Shown: positions 18,501 through 64,000 of the stretch, in pieces
Numbering within the stretch: the stretch's first letter is position 1
Layout: each line of letters starts with the position of its first letter
Notes under the pieces: generated by a model
What the model was told of the DNA's origin: nothing
Databases searched by the model: none
The model's input: only the letters and a program-made list of their open reading frames with translations
Made by a program: the position numbers and the translations under genes
Assembly (NCBI GenBank): GCA_028564705.1
Contig: JAPXFQ010001305.1
Coordinates: 372,001-436,000 of the forward strand
Direction: 5' to 3'
Length of the DNA stretch: 64,000 bases
From: Apricaphanius iberus
Lineage: Eukaryota > Chordata > Actinopteri > Cyprinodontiformes > Aphaniidae

Positions 18501-20642
18501 TCTGACTCGTATTGAGTAAGTTTCAAGTAACACATACTCCACCAACAAGACTATTAATTAGAATGGTTGGCGGAAATAATCTGAAGAAAAGAACATTTTT
18601 GAAAAACATTTTTTTTGTAAAAAGTCCTGTCAATTTCAATTCAGAAAAGCAGTTTATTTGTTTTTGTAAAAAAAATCTTGTTATTTCAGAAAGTCCCAGC
18701 TTTGAATTTATTTTCTAGTGAATGCAATAAGCTTCCGTAGACTTTTAATAGTTTTTTCAACATTACGAAGAGCCTTTCCACAATATTTAGACTGCTGAGC
18801 TCTGAGCAGATTTACCTGCTGACCTTCTGACTCTGCTTTGGGCATCTCAACAATAACTAATACAGATAGCGCCCTCTACTGGAGTACTAATAAAATACCT
18901 ATTCTGAGCTGCCCTTTTAAACCATATGCTTCAACAAAGTCGTGTAGAATTTAGTATATAAATTAAAAAATAAGAGGACTATATATAATGATACACTGTG
19001 TCTTTGTATGCATGCAATGACACACACTTATATCTAAAGGCAATATAGGTAGACCAAGTAGCCTAGCAGTCATTTTGTTGTACTTTTGGTTAATAAAGTG
19101 CATTTCCTCCAAAGTAGAGAACCCACATGCACACAGGAACAACAATCAACCTCCATGCAGAAAGACCCTAGGCTGGGATTCAAACCCAGAACCTCCTTTC
19201 TGCAATGCAGTAGTGCTTTCACACCACTGTGCAGCGCATCATGTTCTCATCACATTATCTTGACCCATTAGGGTGGAGCTTTCTGGAAGGCGGTTGCTGA
19301 CTGCAGCGGACCTCCTCTTTTTTACGGTTTAGTACTCACCAGGCGTGTAGCGGTACATGGATTCGGATTCTTCGGGTACATCCAGCTGTTTTCTACCTGA
19401 GCACATGCTGAACGTATAGAACTCAGAGCGCAGAGAAACGTTCCGCAGCGCAACTTTAAAAAGTGACACCAAAACAAAACAGAAAGGACTCATCCTCATA
19501 AAACGACAAAAACATCTCATGTCAGTTCCTAATCTTTTTCAATTGTAGAACATAATATAATTAGGGGTGCACCAATCCAACTTTTTTAGACCCATTACCG
19601 ATACCTATGCCTGGATTTTGTGTATCTGTCGATACCCGATATCGATCCAAAACTATTGTTGAATTAATAAACTGTATAACTTCCAACTTATACCTTTCTT
19701 AAATAAACTAAAGGCGCCAGACTTTACTAACTAAACATAACTAAGACAAAATAACAGATGCAAAATATAAAATGACCACCACAAAAATGAAATTCCAAGT
19801 GAAAAATTAACCTTTTTGTGAATTTGTTGCAGATTTTCCACATTTTGAGAATCGGTTCATGGTATCAGTTAAGTTTAAGTGATACCGATACATGTACATT
19901 AGACGGTATTAGGGCCGATACCAGTATCATATCTGTACATCCCTAAATATAATAAAATTAAAATACAGGAAATTAAAGGAAGGAATTTGGGAAAAAATAG
20001 TTTCTTTGGTTAATGCTAATCTAAGTGATATATATTTTTTCTGTAACTCCAAATTATTCGCATAAATTCGCCTACTTGGAGTTTTTTTTCTCCGGTCGAA
20101 CGGATTTAAAATATCAAAAGCAAAATGCATCTTTGGAAGCTGAAATACCTAGGTGCAATGCTACTTACATGCTATTGGCTGGTGTTAGAGAAGCATCCGA
20201 TCCAGGAGCGCCTTTCATGTTATTTGTCTCTGAAATGGCCTCCAAGAACCTGGACATCACAATGGTTGGAATGTTTCTTCATGCATAAAACTGAATCAGA
20301 ACCAAAGATCCACAGCAGGAGATTGTTTAATTCTCAACAGTAAAAGGTGCATCTTTAATGTTTCTCCTTTTGTTTTCTTTAGCCTGGAGTGTAACAGCGT
20401 GAGTTCTGCAGGAGTGGAGGCCCTGGTTAAAGCATTAAGGTGCTCCCCTGCTCTACAGCTAATCAGGTAGAAATTGTCGGGACACAGTTTTACCTGAAAA
20501 TTTTTCATATTAGTTTTCTTTTATCTGTACGTTTCCTTCAACGTTAATTCTTTCCTCCAGATTGTGGAAGAATAAAATCTCCCTGAGTGAAGCTCAGAGG
20601 TTCAGCCAGACTGAGAGAAGGCTGAACTTCTCCTCCACCTAA
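9527..20642 (+). CDS. nlrc5: nlrc5, C-terminal leucine-rich repeat region (14 exons, partial gene)
   Basis: Spliced span of the 3' end of an NLR gene. Every exon is bounded by AG and GT, all introns are phase 2, and most exons are 84 nt and encode one LRR of 28 residues (LxxLxLxxNxL type). The joined frame is open over about 375 residues and ends at TAA 20640-20642. The last repeats (WNNCGDD, DLECNSVSSAG, LIRLWKNKI, then RRLNF) resemble the end of human NLRC5 (NLLGDEAA, DLEKNQITALG, VIRLWNN, RLDF) as I recall it, and the next gene is cpne2, as in mammals. NLRC5 is a NACHT-LRR protein, the interferon-inducible transactivator of MHC class I genes in mammals, acting in cytosol and nucleus. The effector and NACHT domains and earlier LRRs lie upstream of the window or beyond the L1. 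Further exons could be missed in repeat-rich introns. Confidence 0.85.
9960..10570 (-). mobile_element. Old L2-type LINE fragment (antisense)
   Basis: On the minus strand, reverse transcriptase blocks read in order: a GVPQGSV-like remnant near 10550, YVDDTQLYLSI near 10450, a DFQLASGNNVKNLRVIFDQD block, IAKIRNVLSRSDAEK and FVTSRLDYCNSL, then FKILLLTYKALNNQ near 10000. Several frameshifts and stops. This is a different, older subfamily from the 8496-9345 copy. It lies in an nlrc5 intron. Confidence 0.7.
10736..10819 (+). CDS. nlrc5: nlrc5 LRR exon (84 nt)
   Basis: Acceptor TTTTAG and donor AG/GTTAAT. Encodes VANNRLSVDGAELLSSLLPS and on to LTS, a complete LRR. Phase 2 at both ends. The intron to the next exon is only 85 bases. 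Confidence 0.85.
10905..10988 (+). CDS. nlrc5: nlrc5 LRR exon (84 nt)
   Basis: Acceptor CTCTGCAG, donor AA/GTGAGT. Encodes VGIKDSTFSPTEELLHIILM and on to IQCL. Phase 2 at both ends; the split codon joins as Asn with the next exon. Confidence 0.85.
10989..11866. other. nlrc5 intron, no gene; possible old LINE tail
   Basis: Intron sequence. 11296-11400 (AAGTTTATTTTTCAATGCACAC onward, then a CTTTGAGTG block) resembles a diverged antisense L2-type 3' tail. Nothing else was recognised. Confidence 0.35.
11867..12350. repeat. Diverged inverted-repeat element, arms 11867-11944 and 12277-12350
   Basis: The left arm begins GAACCCAGCC and contains CAGGTGTAAGAAT and CAGTTTATTAAAA. The reverse complement of the right arm begins GAACCCAGCAG and contains GAGGTGTAAGAACA and CAGTTTAATAAAA. 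The two arms, about 75 bases each, match imperfectly around a 332-base centre. This fits an old fold-back or MITE-like element in an nlrc5 intron. No target-site duplication was seen. Confidence 0.5.
12905..13395 (+). mobile_element. Jockey-type LINE 3' fragment, copy 1
   Basis: Frame 12947-13258 reads RKLRSFKVCSKVLQIFYKSV, SSSIIYWGSSIRARDLKRLN and KKAGSVLGTPVEQLE, the C-terminal end of a fish jockey-superfamily reverse transcriptase ORF. The frame is broken after 13255. The 3' end is GGGATCAATAAAGTATTTTT at 13365-13385, the usual end of this family. It is strongly 5'-truncated. A longer relative lies at 31735-32515. Confidence 0.75.
13396..13873. other. nlrc5 intron with unexplained open stretch
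   Basis: 13400-13475 contains TTACTTTTTGAAGGAG and AAAGTAACTGTGGC, resembling hAT-type MITE ends. 13652-13816 is an open frame (ATC CGC CAA start, TAA end) preceded by TTTGAAG; see findings. No confident exon. Confidence 0.3.
13874..13948 (+). CDS. nlrc5: nlrc5 LRR exon (75 nt)
   Basis: Acceptor TGCCTCCAG, donor AA/GTAAGC. Encodes LSGVLISDAAAQNLTRLLPR and RSL. Three codons shorter than the standard repeat exon but still phase 2 at both ends. Confidence 0.8.
14248..14334 (+). CDS. nlrc5: nlrc5 LRR exon (87 nt)
   Basis: Acceptor TTCAAAG, donor AA/GTGAGT. Encodes LDAAMQLDDDCWRCLAQALR and on to LQIL. One codon longer than standard; phase 2 kept. Confidence 0.8.
14600..15110 (+). mobile_element. 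L2/Maui-type LINE 3' fragment
   Basis: Reads FKGLNGLGRSYLSELLLPY, LRPFRSSGSRLLVIPKVRTH, EASFHYYDPHLWNRLPEDLR and FKSRLKTHLFS up to TGA 14952-14954, the standard C-terminus of fish L2-type ORFs. An AT-rich 3' part follows. It is 5'-truncated near 14600, where a frameshifted LHWLPV-like block is visible. Confidence 0.75.
15200..15369 (+). mobile_element. hAT-type MITE fragment (right part), relative of 19562-19945
   Basis: Shares AAGTGAAAGATTAAAATTTT, a TTGCAGAGTTTCTACATTTT block, GGTTCATGGTACCGAT and a CCTGATACCAGCATCAG block with the complete copy at 19562-19945. It ends near GGTGCATCCTTA. The left half is missing. Confidence 0.5.
15995..16087 (+). CDS. nlrc5: nlrc5 LRR exon (93 nt)
   Basis: Acceptor TTTCTAAAAG, donor CA/GTGAGT. 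Encodes LNDVKPSGQSEADVLDLLVG and on to LIQEI. Three codons longer than standard; phase 2 kept. The repeat is divergent in its second half. Confidence 0.75.
16189..16272 (+). CDS. nlrc5: nlrc5 LRR exon (84 nt)
   Basis: Acceptor ACGTTCAG, donor AG/GTAATG. Encodes LGGWRMADRGIQKLTRILPL and WKGLRKI. Separated from the previous exon by a 101-base intron. Confidence 0.85.
16400..16640. mobile_element. Relic of the TA fold-back MITE family, split by a retroelement insertion
   Basis: TTAACAGCAATAATTTGGGT at 16446-16465 and TTTGGGTTATTTAGC at 16594-16608 match the subterminal block of the MITE at 43851-44282. They are interrupted by the 16469-16591 insertion. The ends are too eroded to place. Confidence 0.45.
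16469..16591 (+). mobile_element. Truncated LINE/SINE tail with 12-bp target-site duplication
   Basis: The insert reads GGCGACCTGTCCAGGGTGTA then CCCCGCCTCTCACAGC, a block common to many fish retroelement tails. It ends in GGATGGACGGATG repeats. It is flanked by identical AATTTGGGTTAT at 16457-16468 and 16592-16603. A C-run lies at about 16528-16545. Confidence 0.7.
17108..17191 (+). CDS. nlrc5: nlrc5 LRR exon (84 nt)
   Basis: Acceptor TTCTCCAG, donor TA/GTGAGA. Encodes LSKNLVRDPSGEELLEALRS and LEEL, a textbook LRR. The in-frame TAG seen when reading through belongs to the splice donor, not the mRNA. Confidence 0.9.
17366..17449 (+). CDS. nlrc5: nlrc5 LRR exon (84 nt)
   Basis: Acceptor CTGTTCCAG, donor GA/GTAAGC. 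Encodes LSSNLLGDLTAARMALVLPS and YLTVL. Confidence 0.9.
17543..17626 (+). CDS. nlrc5: nlrc5 LRR exon (84 nt)
   Basis: Acceptor TTTTCTTAG, donor CA/GTAAGT. Encodes ISENKIGNDGLISLSKAITG and SLRKL. It is 93 bases from the previous exon. Confidence 0.9.
17720..17797 (+). CDS. nlrc5: nlrc5 LRR exon (78 nt)
   Basis: Acceptor ATCATTCAG, donor GG/GTAAAA. Encodes LTSVGNSELSAVAASLSHCP and FIEDV. Two codons shorter than standard; phase 2 kept. Confidence 0.85.
17950..18361. mobile_element. hAT-type MITE (412 bp) in an nlrc5 intron
   Basis: Ends are TAGGGATGTAAG on the left and ACACATCCCTA on the right, short terminal inverted repeats of hAT style. The interior is rich in ATATCGATA-like and GATACAAATCGTATC motifs. 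Flanking 8-mers AACTTCAT and ACTTTCAT agree at six positions, a plausible eroded hAT target duplication. Confidence 0.55.
18432..18515 (+). CDS. nlrc5: nlrc5 LRR exon (84 nt)
   Basis: Acceptor TTTACTCAG, donor GA/GTAAGT. Encodes FGWNNCGDDVAQELAKVLPV and HDLTRI. Corresponds to the third-last repeat of human NLRC5 as recalled. Confidence 0.9.
18516..19553. other. nlrc5 intron, nothing recognised
   Basis: AT-rich intron. 19180-19265 has tRNA-like or SINE-like wording (GGGATTCAAACCCAGAACCT), but no complete element could be delimited. Confidence 0.3.
19562..19945. mobile_element. Complete hAT-type MITE (384 bp) with perfect 8-bp target duplication
   Basis: Left end TAGGGGTGCACCAATCC, right end GTACATCCCTA. 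The flanks are identical AATATAAT at 19554-19561 and 19946-19953, the 8-bp duplication expected for hAT transposition. No coding capacity. Interior holds CGATACC and GATATCGATCC motifs. Related partial copies are at 15200-15369 and 60978-61336. Confidence 0.8.
20383..20466 (+). CDS. nlrc5: nlrc5 LRR exon (84 nt)
   Basis: Acceptor TTTCTTTAG, donor AG/GTAGAA. Encodes LECNSVSSAGVEALVKALRC and LQLI, matching the penultimate repeat of NLRC5. It joins the last exon as ...LIRLWKN. Confidence 0.9.
20561..20642 (+). CDS. nlrc5: nlrc5 last coding exon with stop
   Basis: Acceptor TTTCCTCCAG. Encodes LWKNKISLSEAQRFSQTERR then LNFSST and TAA. The LWKN and RRLNF elements parallel the human C-terminus. The fish protein ends about 14 residues earlier than the human one. 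Confidence 0.9.
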
Positions 20643-21756
20643 TGTGTTTTGTACTGCTGGTAAGAGGAGAATAAACAGTCCCAACTGGGTTTCACTCCAG
20701 CGCCTACTGAAGATAGAAACTCCTACAGCGTAGATTCTGTCACAAACTGCTCAAGGAGTGTATTTAAACTATGTTCTTCCAGATGTTTTCTTGACAAATA
20801 TTCAGGTAGAGAAGGAGAGTTTGTTTGATTCTGTTTTAAATGTGACTGCTGCCTTTGTCAGCCTCGAGATTCACAAGAAAAGACTGGGCAATTTATAGGA
20901 TACTGTGGGAATGGGTCCAAACTCTTGATGCAGGTAATTTCCTCTGTTTTTGCTCCCAAACCTGAAGCAACTACCTGTGTTACTTTGATAAACAAAATGA
21001 ACATAAATAAATTATTTTTTATTTAAATGTACCTCAAATGAGCTTCAGGAAATCATTTGAGTATCTGAGTATTTGAGTATCAAATGATGAAATGATTTCA
21101 GACCAAGTGACATGCCTCAGATCTTAGGAAGAGTCGTGTAAAAACTGTAATGAGCTCATTATGACCGTTCCCTCTAAGCAACGTTCCTGCTGTGAAACTT
21201 AAGGCCACCTTTTATGTATCAGTCACAAATTTAGGACAGAAATAATTTCCTTTCTATGTCTGCAGACTCTGATTTAATGAGTCACATTGCACTGTGACAC
21301 AGAGACCACATATGTGAAAAACACAATTAGTCAAGAATCTGCAGTAAACGAGGTAGTTTCCTCCCCGTATCACTATAAAGGGCTGTGGTCTCTGTTAGAA
21401 TACGTATTTATTTTTGCTCTTACACGGGATAAAACTGAGCTCCATTTTTTAGTGTTAATGTATATTTTAAACTGAGTTTTTTTTCACATGTTTTTATCAG
21501 ATACTAATTTCTGTTTTAAAATGACTCCAGCCTTGGTTCTGGAAAATATGCACCTTTTTTTTTTTTTTTTTTCTGCTGCCATTTTTGTCATGACCACTTG
21601 TGAAACCTAGCATGCTTTTTAGGATTTATGTATAACAGATTATTTTAGGGTTTATGTGTAACAGATTGTTTTTTATGTTCAGGTTGATATTTGAGTTTTC
21701 ACAAACGTTCCTCTTTGCTTGACATTCTCAGTAAGAACAAATGGGGTCCTGTTTTT
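20643..21756 (+). other. nlrc5: Probable nlrc5 3' untranslated region
   Basis: No coding signal. AATAAA at 21006-21011 is a candidate polyadenylation signal about 365 bases after the stop. A-rich and T-rich stretches follow (T-run at about 21557-21573). The true 3' end is not determined; AATAAA-type motifs near 22840 are an alternative. Confidence 0.4.
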
Positions 21757-22620
21757 AAAGCACACCATCAAAAATTGACAGTAATAATATGGATTATTTA
21801 GCATGTCTTGAGAGAAACAAAGGGGGGTTAATTTTTCAAAGTCACATTTGCGTCCATGTTATTTACTCATTCATAAATGTTACAGTTTCAAACTAAATAT
21901 TTAGTTTAAAAAATTAATATTTGGTTTGAAGGTAAATATTTAGTTAGAAAGTTAAACTGGGTTGTTAAATATTTACGGTAACTTTGAACTAAACATTTAG
22001 CTAAGAGCTAAATATTTAGCTAATAAGCAGATTAACTTGCATATGAGCGGACTATCAAAATAAAAACTGGGTGCTGTATCCCTCTACATAAACTCCTGCT
22101 GCTGGTGCATCGATGTTGCTTTAAATCCATAAGTAAACATCCATAATGTGAAAACATCTCATCCTATGTTTATAGCTGAAATGTTGGATATGTGGGGACA
22201 AAAATAAACAATGATAAAGAGGAGACATTTAGCCTCGCCAGCAGTTTATGTAGAGGTTCGGAAGACCCAGCTGTTATGACAATGGAGTTTTGCTTTAGTT
22301 TTTTTAAATTTTTTTAGTTTTTTTAGCAAGGGCTTACTATTTAGCTATTAGCTTTATATTAAGTTCGAAGGTAAATATTTAAGTAACCAGTTTAGGTTCC
22401 TAGCTAAATATTTTGCTCCAAACTAAGTATTTAGGTAATGAATTAAATATTTAGTGTGAAAGCTAAATAGTTAATATTGTTTATGTAATATTGTTAACTA
22501 ATTATTTTTGCTTCTAAACTAGATATTCATTTTAATTATTGACACTTGTAAATGAATAAATAACAATTAAGCAAATATGACAAAAAAAATTAACTCTTTT
22601 TTTATGGCTAAATCATCAAA
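21757..22620. mobile_element. Degenerate, expanded relative of the TA fold-back MITE
   Basis: GCACACCATC near 21760, GACAGTAATAATATGGATTA, GCGTCCATGTTATTTACTCA and an ATAAATGTTACAGTTTC block match the MITE at 43851-44282. It is followed by many AAATATTTAG-like palindromic units (21890-22020, 22370-22470) and ends near ATGAATAAATAAC. A smaller inverted pair (CCTCTACATAAACT near 22081 and its complement near 22245) suggests a second element inside. Confidence 0.5.
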
Positions 22621-23270
22621 ACATTACATGTGTACTGAAGTACTGGATGAAGGGTTCTCATCCTGCCAGCATCTTTAGTTTAACCTGAAGAGCTTTGATA
22701 ATAATTTTGTTTTTCAACTATGTCTGTGCCTTTGGAAAAGTTCTGTGCTCTTTTTATTTTTATTTTTGTAAATATGACAGAAATTAACTGCTGTAGCTGA
22801 ATTAATGGCAGCTGTCTGAAGATTTACCTTAAAAAAATAAATAAAATACCTTGCCTCCACCTTGGTTCCCTCGTGTGGTTACTAAGGGTGCTACAGCTAT
22901 AACTCTAAGATAGTTCAAAGAACTAAAAAATACAAATCTGAAGAAACAGGAAAAAAAGAGTATGATTTACTCATTACATGATAATTTAACACAAAACTTT
23001 TTTTTTTTTTTAAATGCTTCCAACTTCAATAAAAACATAAAAATAGACATAGAAAAAATCAGCAGCTGTTGAATTTTTTTCTTTATGTTCAAGACTGAGA
23101 ACTGCAGCCCCCCTGCTGCTGCTGGGACTGCAGCCAAAGCAGTGTCTTTTAAAAATGACTTGAAATGCATGAATATTTATGCAATCACTCATTTTAAGTT
23201 CAATATTTCTTGGTCATTATTTTGTAGAAATCTGTTTTCACCTTGACATTTTTTATTTAAAACAATACTA
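22621..23270. other. Intergenic, nothing recognised
   Basis: AT-rich sequence between nlrc5 and cpne2 with A- and T-runs (for example 23000-23011). No gene signal. Confidence 0.4.
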
Positions 23271-23275
23271 ATTTA

Positions 23276-23465
23276 CTAAAGTGGGTTACTAAACGACTTC
23301 ACCACCGATGCCCACCGTATGCTTCCTTGCCGTCTGTCTCCTGTACCTCTGTTCCTGCCGTCAACACCAGACTGGTTAGCATTCCACTTCACCCGCACTC
23401 TCCAATAAACAACTCTGGACCTTTTGCTTCCTCGTCTGGGTCCATACCTCCACGCACACATCCTG
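23276..23465 (+). repeat. Possible retroelement 3' tail
   Basis: GC-balanced stretch with CCAATAAACAACTCTGGAC and CGTCTGGGTCCATACCTCCA then CGCACACATCCTGACAC. The wording resembles the ends of several fish retroelements (an AATAAA followed by a ...GTGACA-type end). The family is not identified. Confidence 0.3.
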
Positions 23466-24269
23466 ACACAGGGGTGTCAAAGTCATTTCCATTTTGGGCC
23501 ATTTCAAGATCATAAATGTCCTTAAAGGGCCAGTTGTAGGAGAAAGTATTGATAAAACTATCTTTAACAAAGGGTTAAAATATTCATAAATATTTGTCTT
23601 TGCATTTGACAAGTACTTATTAAAATTAAATGATACTGTACATCTTTTCACAATGATGTAATTTATTCAAATAAATATTGATTTGACTGATAAAATAGTA
23701 TATGGGTGCACAAAAGTTGAACTTCTATTTATACGGTCCCCTGACATACTTTTAGTAACCTTTTTACTGATCTGCTTCCTTTTTTCTGACATTGAAGGTA
23801 ACTTAATCCATGAATATCCCTTCCAGACACCAGTGTCTTTATTGCACAAACACTGTCACTGCATTCAGGTGATCTCCACGCCACTCATTGTGAGACAACA
23901 GTAGCTACAAGCACCAACTGGCTGGACTTCTTTTGAATTCGGTCAGTAAAGGGAGCGATTTTATTTTGTTTCGTATTTGTATTTGATTGTCATTGTTTAG
24001 TATCAGTATTCACTTTGATTTTGAAATTTTGAAAACATGTGTTGATCATAATTGATTTGTAAAAGACTAAGAGCAAGGGGAAGTGAAAAGGCATGTCACC
24101 CAAATCAAAAATGGCCACTGACTGGCCAGCATTTATTCCAAAGCAATAACATACAGTTGAATGAATGAATGAAAAATTAAAGAAACATTTAGGGAATCTA
24201 CGAAAATTATCGGTTAATACATCTTTATAGAACCAGGCAAACATTGTCACACGTGAAAAGAATAAACGG

Positions 24270-64000
<39,731 letters not shown>

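Noticed and set aside
19180..19265. Possible tRNA gene or tRNA-like SINE head
   Set aside because: Only a B-box-like word (GGGATTCAAACCCAGAACC) is present. No cloverleaf, A box or tail could be assembled.

Overview
The window is nuclear DNA from a ray-finned fish, probably a percomorph teleost. It is AT-rich, intron-rich and full of L1, L2 and jockey-type LINEs, Tc1/mariner and hAT DNA transposons and simple repeats. No prokaryotic gene organisation is present. The species is not determined.

Two host genes are supported, both on the + strand. The first is the 3' end of nlrc5: 14 coding exons from 9527 to 20642 that encode about 375 residues of the C-terminal leucine-rich repeat (LRR) domain. 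Every intron is in phase 2 and most exons are 84 nt, one LRR each. The last exons match the human NLRC5 C-terminus as I remember it. The second is the 5' part of cpne2 (copine-2). It has a probable untranslated first exon ending at 24613 and nine coding exons between 28937 and 55151, all in phase 0, encoding residues 1-308: both C2 domains and the start of the vWA domain. The rest of the vWA domain lies beyond 64000. NLRC5 and CPNE2 are also head-to-tail neighbours in the human genome, so the pair is conserved synteny and supports both names. The two genes are not known to act together.

Layout. 1-8468: most of a degenerate L1-type LINE (ORF1, ORF2 endonuclease, broken reverse transcriptase) with a long, G-rich, GC-rich 3' tail. 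8496-20642: nlrc5 exons, with introns holding L2, jockey-type, hAT and fold-back elements. 20643-24270: intergenic. 24270-55151: cpne2. Its 14.4 kb second coding intron (29114-43551) contains a jockey-type LINE, an L2 split by a TIR transposon, and a nearly intact Tc1 transposon nested in an older Tc1. Later introns hold a TTAA-flanked MITE inside a LINE tail, composite microsatellites and a 1.4 kb GGAT-based minisatellite next to coding exon 9. 55152-64000: cpne2 intron with hAT MITEs, an L2 tail and, from 63451, a second copy of the L1 GC-rich tail.

I found no convincing undescribed gene system. The points most worth following are the G-rich LINE 3' tail present in three places, the single-stop Tc1 transposase, the layered transposon nests with readable target-site duplications, and a few unexplained open or GC-rich stretches in introns. 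All calls come from reading the sequence; no alignment or database search was run.
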